This document shows positions 1-7,227 of a stretch of 46,574 bases of DNA, one piece after another; the first letter of the stretch is position 1; each line of letters starts with the position of its first letter. Origin of the DNA: Verrucomicrobiia bacterium. GTDB taxonomy: Bacteria; Verrucomicrobiota; Verrucomicrobiia; Verrucomicrobiales; DEV007. The notes beneath the pieces are model-generated. The model searched no databases and was not told where the DNA came from. It saw only the letters and a list, made by a program, of their open reading frames with translations. The stretch spans positions 19,238 to 65,811 of the forward strand of contig JAGROY010000130.1 in the NCBI GenBank assembly GCA_020439995.1. Reading direction: 5' to 3'. The position numbers and the translations under genes were made by a program.

Positions 1-301
1 GTCGGACGCCGATCAGGTTCACGATGGAACGGACGCCGCGCCGTGTTTCTGCGATCGCCGCCGTCCGGTTCTTCGCCCGGATAGAACTCACCGTCCCTTT
101 CAATGTCACAACGCCGTCACTCACCGTCACGTCAGTGTCGTTCGGTGCCGCGTAGGGATCATTGAAAAGTTTGAATTCGATGGCATCGGCAATTTCTTTG
201 TCCGTGAGGTCTCCGAGCCCGGCTACGGAGTTCGTCAAGAACACGCAGGCGAGCCAAACGATGGAGCAGATGGGTATTCGTTGGTTGATTCTAATTTTCA
301 T
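1..301 (-). CDS. BON-domain periplasmic protein (3' part missing)
   Basis: The gene runs off the left edge; 100 codons are visible. The start ATG lies at 301, because the nearest upstream in-frame-looking ATG belongs to a frame that stops after four codons. Residues about 7-25 form a hydrophobic stretch after a basic start (KIRINQR), consistent with a Sec signal peptide. After it come LTDKEIADAIEF and then DVTVSDGVVTLKGTVSS with the following RAKNRTAAIAE and GVRSIVNLIGV, the typical beta-strand and helix pattern of a BON domain. BON proteins are usually periplasmic or outer-membrane-associated and are often linked to osmotic or envelope stress. It lies 22 nt downstream of the DUF2383 gene and is probably the last gene visible in the same transcript. 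The domain call is firm; the exact role is unknown. Confidence 0.8.
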   Translation of the reverse strand, partial: MKIRINQRIPICSIVWLACVFLTNSVAGLGDLTDKEIADAIEFKLFNDPYAAPNDTDVTVSDGVVTLKGTVSSIRAKNRTAAIAETRRGVRSIVNLIGVR

Positions 302-323
302 GGTTCACTCATTTTTCTGGCTA

Positions 324-818
324 TCAATTTTCACTCTCCACCTCCAAGTGGAGGCGTTTCAATTGCTCGATCTCGGCAACAATCCGATCGCGTTGTTCGG
401 CAAGCAGTGCTCCCAGCTCGGCAGGAATTCCCTTTTCGTCGATGAGTGAAGCGTACTCGCCGATCGCGTCGCCCTCGAAGCTCAGGCATTCGTCAATCAC
501 CTCGTGCGGCGGATGATCTGTGAAAATCTCCTTTAGTGAGATGACCGCAGATCGTAGCGTGTGTTTTAGAGGCCTCCACTCCTCGGACGGCGCCCCCCAT
601 TCTTCCATGGCATGCTCGAGCGCGGAACAGAACTCGTCTCTTTGTTCCGAGCTGTAGGTGAAAAGGGCTTTCAGATCGTCGTCCCTGACCGTTTCGCTGG
701 CTTGCTGGTAGCCATCGCGTGCATCGACAATTCGCGATATCAGCGCATTCAAGCGCAGCGTGATGAACGGACTGAGCCGATTGATCTTGTGTGCTTTTTC
801 ATCTGTATGCGTCGTCAT
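324..818 (-). CDS. DUF2383 (PA2169-type) four-helix-bundle protein
   Basis: This 164-residue protein has the layout of the ferritin-like DUF2383/PA2169 family: an N-terminal helix with LNALISRIVDARDGYQQAS, then DLKALFTYSSEQRDEF, a middle LKHTLRSAVISLKEIF, and ECLSFEGDAIGEYASLI followed by a helix ending in LLAEQRDRIVAEIEQLK. It has no signal peptide or membrane segment, so it is probably cytoplasmic. Family members are small stress-associated proteins of unknown chemistry; conserved acidic residues (ECxSxE) are compatible with metal binding but this is not shown. It sits 39 nt after the PRC-barrel gene and 22 nt before the BON gene, which points to a shared transcript. Confidence 0.82.
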   Translation of the reverse strand: MTTHTDEKAHKINRLSPFITLRLNALISRIVDARDGYQQASETVRDDDLKALFTYSSEQRDEFCSALEHAMEEWGAPSEEWRPLKHTLRSAVISLKEIFTDHPPHEVIDECLSFEGDAIGEYASLIDEKGIPAELGALLAEQRDRIVAEIEQLKRLHLEVESEN

Positions 819-857
819 TGTTTCTCATCTCCCTCCACACGCTCATTCGCCTCTGTT

Positions 858-1625
858 CTACTTCCAGTAGCGAGGCCGTCCGTAGAAATCGTAGAGTTGC
901 TCTTCGTAGTCGCGGTTGACCGGAAACTTCGGGTCGAAAGCCGGCGCATCCTTGATCTGATCTTTGGCCATAGCAATGTCTGCTGTGTTGGTCGCCCAAT
1001 CGAACCCGCGAAGCCAGTCGATGTCCACGAGCACCTTCTTGCCTGGAAGCCAGTTCCGAGTATCGATTATCAGATACCGGATCCGCCACATGCTGGTGTC
1101 AAGAATCATGTCTTCGACGTGCCCAATCTCCCCGTCGGTCGCCACGATGTGATAGCCGATCACCTCACTGGCTGAACGGACGTGCGACTCTTCGATCTCG
1201 GCGACTGCCACATTGTGATCCTCGACCTCAGCAGGACTTGGCGTCTGACGAAGCGTTCCGATTGGATACATCCCGACTCCCCAAAGCCCCTTGTCGCCCC
1301 AGTAGTAGCCATGATTGTGAAACCGGGCGTACTCCTTCTCGAACTGCCGGGAGACCGGTTCGCATGCTTCCAGAAGCGGATCGTCTTCGATCTGTTCCTT
1401 AGAGAGTTTGACCGGAAAATCCTTTTCATCGCCCCCCGTCTCTGGTGCATCCAGAAAGCGGGGACTGACGAGCACTTTCTTCGAACTCAGCCACCCGCCA
1501 GTGTCAGCAACCATATAGCGGATTCCCCACTTCTCGTCGTCGAACAGGAAGTCTTTGACCTTCCCCACCGTGTCATCGGTTCCTCTTATCGGGTAGCCGA
1601 TAAGAGCTTTGATACTGCGTAACAT
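858..1625 (-). CDS. protein with two PRC-barrel domains
   Basis: This 255-residue protein carries two PRC-barrel units. The first (about residues 1-75) begins LRSIKALIGYPIRGTDD and continues GKVKDFLFDDEKWGIRYMV and KKVLVSPRFL. The second (about 150-230) repeats the pattern with VIGYHIVATDGEIGHVEDMI, WRIRYLIIDTRNWLPG and KKVLVDIDWL. A linker between them is rich in Tyr, Trp and Gly (HNHGYYWGDKGLWGVG). PRC-barrels occur in the photosynthetic reaction centre H subunit, in RimM, and in many soil and stress-related proteins of unknown function. No signal peptide is visible. The gene lies between the baeRF-like gene (126 nt upstream) and the DUF2383 gene (39 nt downstream). The Tyr/Trp/Gly linker and tandem barrels are typical of the stress-type subfamily. 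Confidence 0.88.
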   Translation of the reverse strand: MLRSIKALIGYPIRGTDDTVGKVKDFLFDDEKWGIRYMVADTGGWLSSKKVLVSPRFLDAPETGGDEKDFPVKLSKEQIEDDPLLEACEPVSRQFEKEYARFHNHGYYWGDKGLWGVGMYPIGTLRQTPSPAEVEDHNVAVAEIEESHVRSASEVIGYHIVATDGEIGHVEDMILDTSMWRIRYLIIDTRNWLPGKKVLVDIDWLRGFDWATNTADIAMAKDQIKDAPAFDPKFPVNRDYEEQLYDFYGRPRYWK

Positions 1626-1751
1626 TGTCTAGTGTCCTTTCGTTTTCAGGTTTTTCAGGTGATGGTTTCTAAGATCGATTCTTGAGATGATTCCAGATCA
1701 GCCAGTATGGGCTTGCGCTTGACATCAAGTGAATCGGCCATACTTGCCATC

Positions 1752-2936
1752 TCAGTTTCGGTTGTTGGTGAGAATTGAATCCTCCCAGCGAAGCACGGCG
1801 ATCGCTTTGCAATCGGTCGGCAGCTGGCGCTCTTCCAGAAAGAAAACTTCGCCTCCATTGGCGAGCACTTGCCTCGCTGTGAGCTCATAGAGTTCGTCGT
1901 CTGCGACGGAAGGAAGCGACGCCGCCGTAAATTTTCCCGCATCGGGATCGAACGTGCCCCACACGTCAGCGTCAGCTGGGAGAAAAGCGGATTCGACCTG
2001 TCCTCGTGCCGATGCATTCAGAATTTCTTCAAGCCCCTTGGCAACCTTACTAATGGGAGCTTCATCCAGGCGTTTGAAGCGTCCGAGCGCGCGGCTCTGG
2101 CTCTTGATGAAGTCGCTGTGAAGGGCTTGTTCTGCCAGCTCTTCTAATTCCCTGATTGATCGATGCTCGGGATTTCCAACCACGTAGCTATCGCTCAGAT
2201 GGGCGTAGGTGTTCACGTCCCGGTAGATCGATTCATAGATCCGGTCGCCGGCGAGAAGGAGGGGGAGTTCACTCCCCGAAAGGTGCTTCGAGACAGCATC
2301 TTCGAGACGATTGAGGAACACACGGAGTTCCTCCTCGCTCGCCTTGAAGTTCGATTGCGACGCCGCCTGTTTCTTGGAGTCGGCCGGATAGCCAATGTCG
2401 GCCATAGTCACGGCATAGCTATCGGCTAGTCCGGGACAATGAATCTCCCTTAGCCCAAGTGCAGATCCGCGGTACAGACGGACATCATTCTGGCTGATCG
2501 CAAGCAGGTGGTAGATATTCAAATTGGAACCGAGCGCCAAAAGCGGCTTGAGGTAGAATTCGTAGCCGACCCGCGAACATTCTGGCAATGGAGCGGAGAC
2601 CTTGAAGAGTTCGCTCCGCTGGTTCTCCACGAAGATGGCTATGCCACCTAGCTGCTGATTCCAGAAGGAAGTGCCCGCAACTTCCGGCAGCATGTGTTTC
2701 AGCCGCTTGAGAACTCCTGAACCACTGTCACCTGCCTTCTCCAGTTCTTCGGTTACATTGCCAACCTGATTCTTGAATGCAATCATCGCCGCCTTGGCTT
2801 CGTCAGGCAATCGTCCTGCTGGACAGTAGATCGAGACGCGCAGCCCATCCTCGTCACTTTGCATAAGTGCATCGAGACGATCAAGCAGGTCAGGACTTTG
2901 ATATTCGGCTGCTATTTCGTGTGTTATTGCATTCAT
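1752..2936 (-). CDS. baeRF-type (archaeo-eukaryotic release factor-like) protein
   Basis: The 394-residue protein resembles the bacterial archaeo-eukaryotic release-factor-like families (baeRF, most like family 3). Signs are the opening LLDRLDALMQSDEDGLRVSIY with a following PDEAKAAMIAFKNQV, the central GGIAIFVENQRSELFKVSAPL, YLKPLLALGSNLNIYHLLAIS, and the C-terminal VWGTFDPDAG with VFFLEERQLP near the end. These proteins share the Rossmann-like fold of eRF1/Pelota domains but lack the GGQ peptide-release loop, which is also absent here. Their role is unproven, with ribosome-associated or defence roles proposed. It heads the minus-strand run that continues with PRC-barrel, DUF2383 and BON genes, a company common for stress genes. 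Confidence 0.7.
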   Translation of the reverse strand: MNAITHEIAAEYQSPDLLDRLDALMQSDEDGLRVSIYCPAGRLPDEAKAAMIAFKNQVGNVTEELEKAGDSGSGVLKRLKHMLPEVAGTSFWNQQLGGIAIFVENQRSELFKVSAPLPECSRVGYEFYLKPLLALGSNLNIYHLLAISQNDVRLYRGSALGLREIHCPGLADSYAVTMADIGYPADSKKQAASQSNFKASEEELRVFLNRLEDAVSKHLSGSELPLLLAGDRIYESIYRDVNTYAHLSDSYVVGNPEHRSIRELEELAEQALHSDFIKSQSRALGRFKRLDEAPISKVAKGLEEILNASARGQVESAFLPADADVWGTFDPDAGKFTAASLPSVADDELYELTARQVLANGGEVFFLEERQLPTDCKAIAVLRWEDSILTNNRN

Positions 2937-3505
2937 AGACTCCTATGGGAGCGAATAGCATACCATTCGCGAAGGGAGCCTCGGCCTATCGCTGAGCCTC
3001 TTACATATGTGAATGCCGTTCGAAAATAAGCCATCCCGGGTGCTTCCACCTGGCAACCTCAAGATGTGCAATTCGCAAAACGTGAACGGTCGGAATCCCG
3101 AAAATTGCAATCCCCCGCTGTGCTTGCAACACCGTCGGCCCTCAACTCCGCATCCGTCGATCGGCATGCCACCTGCGCCTCTTTTTGGGAGGCCAACAAT
3201 TCCAATCATGAAAAATACTAAAAATACTCACTCCTTGAAGCCTGCTCCATGATCTTCGATTTCCCCCCTGATTCACGAGATTCACAAGTTACATCTCATC
3301 GACATCTTCGTTTCACGTCGCCCATCTCTACAGTCGTTCTCGGTGCGAAAATATCAGTTCACTGAGAATTCGATTGGTCGTGCGCAAGTGGTCAGCGTCA
3401 TCGGCCTGTCCAGCGCGCTGAGAATGAGAACGTGCCGACAAAGCTCCTCGCGGGTGGCGAACCAAGGAGGGTGAATTTCGTCCGATCGGAATTCACCGAC
3501 CTTGG
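2937..3505. other. intergenic stretch with no supported gene
   Basis: About 570 bases lie between the start of the baeRF-like gene and the stop of the TetR gene. Short open frames here (for example minus-strand 2943-3209) have Cys/Gly/Arg-rich translations without family resemblance, and I do not call them. No tRNA-like, repeat or strong hairpin structure is apparent. The promoter of the baeRF-PRC-DUF2383-BON run should lie in the left part of this stretch. Confidence 0.5.
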
Positions 3506-4189
3506 TCAGTCTGAACTCAAGAGCATCTCGAGACCATCGAGAATGAGGTCTAGACCAAACGAGAAATCTTGTAGACCGTCGTGACGACCGTCGATCACCT
3601 CCTGCGAAAGCGCATTGAGGTACGGGTAGTCGTCCATCGGAATCTGCGCGAGAAAGCTCTCCGCCACCCCTGCGTATTCCTCGGGTTTGAACGGGAAATT
3701 CAATTCTTGGAGCGTGAAGCCATAGATGTGGCTGTCGATAACGTTCCACGCATGGTCGGCCATCTTGAAGGAGAAGCCAGCTTCCCGGAGGCACCCGATC
3801 GTTGCATCGACGTAGCGCAACATCGCCGGACCGACATTCGCGCGCGACACGATCAACATCGTCGCCCAGGGATGGTGCAACAAGACTTCATGAGCAGAAT
3901 TTGCGCGGCGCCGCATGGCCTCTTTCCAATCGCCTCCGATGGTAGGCACCTCGATCTCAGCTGCGACGATGTCCACGATGCCATCCAAGATGTCGTCCTT
4001 GTTCGCCACGTGTTTGTAGAGAGACATCGCCTCAACCCCAAGCGCCTGGCCGAGCTTTCGCATCGATAGCGCCGAGATGCCGATCTCATCGGCGAGGCCG
4101 GCTGCAGTTTGCAGTACCCGCTCCCTGCTCAATTGGGGCCGGGAACTGGAACTACGCTCAGGAGTTTTGTTCTTTTTCGCCATTGACAT
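3506..4189 (-). CDS. TetR-family repressor (TetR_C-type ligand domain)
   Basis: This 227-residue regulator has an N-terminal helix-turn-helix at about residues 22-66: SRERVLQTAAGLADEIG, then SALSMRKLGQALGVEAMSLY and KHVANKDDILDGI, the TetR signature. The C-terminal half (ADEIEVP onward, with WKEAMRRRANSAHEVLLHHPWA and DSHIYGFTLQEL) matches the ligand-binding domain of tetracycline-repressor-like members. It is transcribed divergently from the quinone-reductase/DP-repeat chimera at 4274, with an 84-nt gap that holds two tandem palindromes (4202-4225). This arrangement suggests that it represses both itself and the divergent gene and is released by a small hydrophobic ligand; the ligand is unknown. 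Confidence 0.92.
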   Translation of the reverse strand: MSMAKKNKTPERSSSSRPQLSRERVLQTAAGLADEIGISALSMRKLGQALGVEAMSLYKHVANKDDILDGIVDIVAAEIEVPTIGGDWKEAMRRRANSAHEVLLHHPWATMLIVSRANVGPAMLRYVDATIGCLREAGFSFKMADHAWNVIDSHIYGFTLQELNFPFKPEEYAGVAESFLAQIPMDDYPYLNALSQEVIDGRHDGLQDFSFGLDLILDGLEMLLSSD

Positions 4190-4201
4190 TTGCGCTCAGA
4201 T

Positions 4202-4225
4202 TTACACTGTAAGCTTACGGCGTAA
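4202..4225. promoter_or_regulatory. two tandem palindromic operators between tetR and the reductase chimera
   Basis: Two 11-bp inverted repeats of the same design lie side by side: TTACACTGTAA at 4202-4212 and TTACGGCGTAA at 4215-4225, separated by GC. Each is a TTAC/GTAA dyad with a 3-nt centre, and their centres are 13 bp apart, little more than one helical turn. The first is a perfect TTACA-C-TGTAA dyad. They sit 12 nt upstream of the TetR start codon, where bound TetR would block both promoters. This is the expected place and form for a TetR-family operator; two dimers could bind cooperatively. Confidence 0.72.
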
Positions 4226-4273
4226 GCCACACGAACAATCCCAACTATAGCAACGAAATCAAGGAGAAATAAC

Positions 4274-5707
4274 ATGACCTTACCCCCTCAGCCCGACATG
4301 AGGAGCTCAACCGCCATGAAGCCCAAGTCAACATCGCCCCTGAATATGAAGCCGATGAAGGCGATCGCCTACGACCACTACGGCTCGCTTGAGGCTCTCA
4401 AAATCCGAGACATCGACAAGCCGAAAGTAAACGCTGATGAGGTGCTTGTCCGTGTGCGTGCAGCAGGCCTACACATTGGCGACTGCTTCAGTGTCAGAGG
4501 AGCCCCGTTTGTGATGCGCATCGCCACGGGCCTGCTCAAACCGAAGTGCGGTGTGCCCGGATTCGACTTTGCCGGGGAGGTCGAGGTGGTTGGCGATAAA
4601 GTGACACAGTTCCAACCAGGCGATGAAGTGTTCGGCGCATCCAACGGCACCTGCGCTGAATACGTGGGTGTCGCATCAGACGATCTTGCCCTCAAACCGG
4701 AGTGCCTCACTTTCGAGCAAGCTGCAGCAGTGCCGACTTCCGCTCTAGCGGCACTGCACGCGCTACGCGATGTGGCGACGGTCCAGCCTGGGCAGAAGGT
4801 GTTGATCAATGGCGCTTCCGGAGGTGTCGGAACCTTCGCTGTGCAGATCGCTAAGTCATTCGGCGCGGAGGTTACCGGCGTGTGCAGCACGACAAACGTG
4901 GACATGGTTCGCTCACTCGGTGCAGATGATGTGATCGACTACACTCAAGAGGATTTCACGCAGGCTGGACCGATGTATGATCTCATCTTTGATAACGTCG
5001 AGAACCGCCCCCTGTCGGATTGCCGAAGCGCGCTCAAGCCTTCGGGCATGCTCGTCCTGCGCCTTTCCAAAGAGGGAATCGGTGAGGCAGAGAATCTGAT
5101 TCGAATCGTGGCGACTGAAGCTCTCCGTGTCGATGGGCCGGAGAATGCTACGCTCGGGTCGGAGCAGATCCCTGACGGCCCCCTGAAAGGTGCGGCGATG
5201 CGCAGTGTTGCCAGCGAATACGTCAAGAGCGACCCCGAGGCCGCTGCCCAGTGGGCGCAACGCTACGCAAATGAGGACTATGCAGTGAGCGTCATCGAGG
5301 AAGTGGGCGACCGATGGGCCGAACGGGATCCGGTGAAAGCAGTGTCCTGGCTGGAGGAACTCCCTGAAGGGCGTGGTCAGTCAGTAGGGCTCAGTTCTGC
5401 TTTCGGTGACTGGGAAGACCGGGATCTCGCCGCTGCTACAGAATATTTATCTGCCATGTCGGAGTCGCCCCAGCGCGACTCAGCAATCAGCGGCTTTTCG
5501 CGTGGCTATGCGTGGCAGGATCCTCTCGTTGCTATAGCATGGGCGCTCGATATTTCCGATCCTGCACTCCGGCAGGAATCGGTAACCCGTGCCGGTCAGG
5601 TTTTCTTCAGGAGAGACCCAAGCTCAGCACGGGAATGGCTCAATTCCAGTGGCCTTCCGGCAGAAGCTCAGGAGGCGATCCTGAACACGGGTGAACGGCG
5701 AGGGTAA
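4274..5707 (+). CDS. quinone-reductase-like MDR protein fused to a C-terminal DP-type repeat
   Basis: The start ATG follows AAGGAG by 7 nt. Residues about 28-260 are a zinc-independent medium-chain dehydrogenase/reductase of the quinone reductase type: MKAIAYDHYGSLEALKIRDI, GHDFAGEVE-like PGFDFAGEVEVVGD, QPGDEVFG, and the nucleotide motif GASGGVGTFAVQIAK. The domain stops short after LKPSGMLVL; the last catalytic-domain strands and the usual C-terminal VVI end are missing. From about residue 290 to 477 the protein instead has about five repeats of 32-33 residues with DPEAAAQWA, DPVKAVSWL, DLAAATEYL, DPLVAIAWA and DPSSAREWL. Such DP...W repeats occur in Verrucomicrobia proteins of unknown function. 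The reading frame is open throughout, so this is either a real fusion or the product of a deletion joining two genes. Divergent from tetR. Confidence 0.85.
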   Translation: MTLPPQPDMRSSTAMKPKSTSPLNMKPMKAIAYDHYGSLEALKIRDIDKPKVNADEVLVRVRAAGLHIGDCFSVRGAPFVMRIATGLLKPKCGVPGFDFAGEVEVVGDKVTQFQPGDEVFGASNGTCAEYVGVASDDLALKPECLTFEQAAAVPTSALAALHALRDVATVQPGQKVLINGASGGVGTFAVQIAKSFGAEVTGVCSTTNVDMVRSLGADDVIDYTQEDFTQAGPMYDLIFDNVENRPLSDCRSALKPSGMLVLRLSKEGIGEAENLIRIVATEALRVDGPENATLGSEQIPDGPLKGAAMRSVASEYVKSDPEAAAQWAQRYANEDYAVSVIEEVGDRWAERDPVKAVSWLEELPEGRGQSVGLSSAFGDWEDRDLAAATEYLSAMSESPQRDSAISGFSRGYAWQDPLVAIAWALDISDPALRQESVTRAGQVFFRRDPSSAREWLNSSGLPAEAQEAILNTGERRG

Positions 5708-5748
5708 CCCACCGGCGTGGAACTGCCACATGAGCCGTTGCGCCGCAA

Positions 5749-7218
5749 CTAAGCCAGAATCTTCCTGATCACATTCATTGGCTCTACTCCCGTAAGCCGC
5801 TGATCGAGGCCTTGGTAGCGAATCGTAAACATCTCGTGGTTGATGCCGAGGCAATGGAGAATCGTTGCATTGATCTCGTTGATGTGCACGGGATCGGCGA
5901 CCGGGTTGTAGGAATATTCATCGGTCTCGCCGATTTCGACACCGCCTTTGATTCCGCCGCCTGCCAGCCACATACAGAAATTCCGCGGATGGTGGTCGCG
6001 TCCGTAGTTTTCCTTAGTCAATTTTCCCTGAGAATAAACGGTACGGCCGAACTCGCCTCCCCAGACGACAAGGGTATCATCTAGCATTCCCCGCTGTTTG
6101 AGATCCAGTACGAGTGCGGCACTGGCCTGGTCGCTATCCATGCACTGATTGCCAAGCTCACTGGGGAGATTTCCGTGCGAATCCCAGCCCCGGTGCATGA
6201 TCTGAACCATACGCACGCCGCGCTCAACAAGCCGACGAGCGAGCAGTGCGCTGCTGGCGAACGATCCGGGCGTATCAACTGCCGGGCCGTAGAGCTTTTT
6301 AGTAGATTCCGGCTCCTTACTGAGGTCAGTCAGGTCGGGCACACTGGCCTGCATGCGGTACGCCATCTCGTACTGGGCGATTCTTGTCTGAATGTCAGGG
6401 TCGCCGAATTTTTGGAATCCCCTCGCGTTCAGTTTCCCGAGCGTATCCAGCATCGCCCGTCTGTCGGATCGATCGACGCCGGGCGGGTTCTCAAGATACA
6501 ACACCGGATCCGCACCGGCGCGGAGCACGACACCACTGTGCTTTCCAGGAAGAAATCCGGGGCCCCACATGCGGCTGAAGAGTGCCTGAGCTGCCGAATC
6601 TTTCGGGAAATTCGGCGTGAGAGCGACGAATGCCGGCAAGTCGTTTGTCTCAGCGCCGAGGCCATATGAAATCCAGGATCCCATGCTCGGCTTCCCGGGA
6701 ACCTCGGAGCCCGTCATGACAAATGTGCACGCTGGATCGTGATTGATCGCCTTGGTGTAGACCGTCTTTACCACAGCGATGTCATCGACAATCTTGGCCG
6801 TGTGCGGCAGCAGCTCACTCACCCAGCGGCCACTTCTGCCATGCTGCGTGAACTTGAATTTCGACGGGGCCACGGGAAATCTCCCCTGCCCGCTCGTCAT
6901 CGTGGTGATTCGCCCGCCGAGAAAGTCCTTTGGCAGATCTTTGTCGAACTGGCTGTCAAGATTCGGCTTATAGTCCCAGGTGTCGAGCTGCGACGGCCCG
7001 CCATTCATGTGCAGGTAGATGACTGACTTCGCCTTTCCAGGAAAATGTGGCAGGCCGGGCAGAGCAGGATGCACCTGCTGTGATCCTGCCATCACCCCGT
7101 AGCTTCGCTGCTGTGAGGCCAACAAAGACGCCATCGCAATGCCGCCGAGCCGCAATCCAGTGCGTCCGAAGAATTGCCTGCGAGTCTGGAGCAGTTGGTG
7201 ATCGTAAAGTGGATTCAT
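5749..7218 (-). CDS. DUF1501 protein with Tat signal (partner of upstream DUF1549/DUF1553 gene)
   Basis: The 489-residue protein begins with a twin-arginine type leader ([18 protein letters not shown] followed by a hydrophobic run), so it is exported folded. The body has the DUF1501 marks: [77 protein letters not shown], and [10 protein letters not shown] with [14 protein letters not shown] near the end. DUF1501 belongs to the alkaline-phosphatase/sulfatase-like superfamily, but the substrate is not known. It starts 9 nt downstream of the 1018-residue cytochrome/DUF1549/DUF1553 gene, the standard gene pair in Planctomycetes and Verrucomicrobia, and is surely co-transcribed with it. It ends 42 nt from the convergent chimera gene. 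Confidence 0.93.
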   Translation of the reverse strand: MNPLYDHQLLQTRRQFFGRTGLRLGGIAMASLLASQQRSYGVMAGSQQVHPALPGLPHFPGKAKSVIYLHMNGGPSQLDTWDYKPNLDSQFDKDLPKDFLGGRITTMTSGQGRFPVAPSKFKFTQHGRSGRWVSELLPHTAKIVDDIAVVKTVYTKAINHDPACTFVMTGSEVPGKPSMGSWISYGLGAETNDLPAFVALTPNFPKDSAAQALFSRMWGPGFLPGKHSGVVLRAGADPVLYLENPPGVDRSDRRAMLDTLGKLNARGFQKFGDPDIQTRIAQYEMAYRMQASVPDLTDLSKEPESTKKLYGPAVDTPGSFASSALLARRLVERGVRMVQIMHRGWDSHGNLPSELGNQCMDSDQASAALVLDLKQRGMLDDTLVVWGGEFGRTVYSQGKLTKENYGRDHHPRNFCMWLAGGGIKGGVEIGETDEYSYNPVADPVHINEINATILHCLGINHEMFTIRYQGLDQRLTGVEPMNVIRKILA

Positions 7219-7227
7219 AGTGACAGA

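Noticed and set aside
2943..3209. 88-codon minus-strand open frame upstream of the baeRF-like gene
   Set aside because: Cys/Gly/Arg-rich translation, no ribosome-binding site and no family match.
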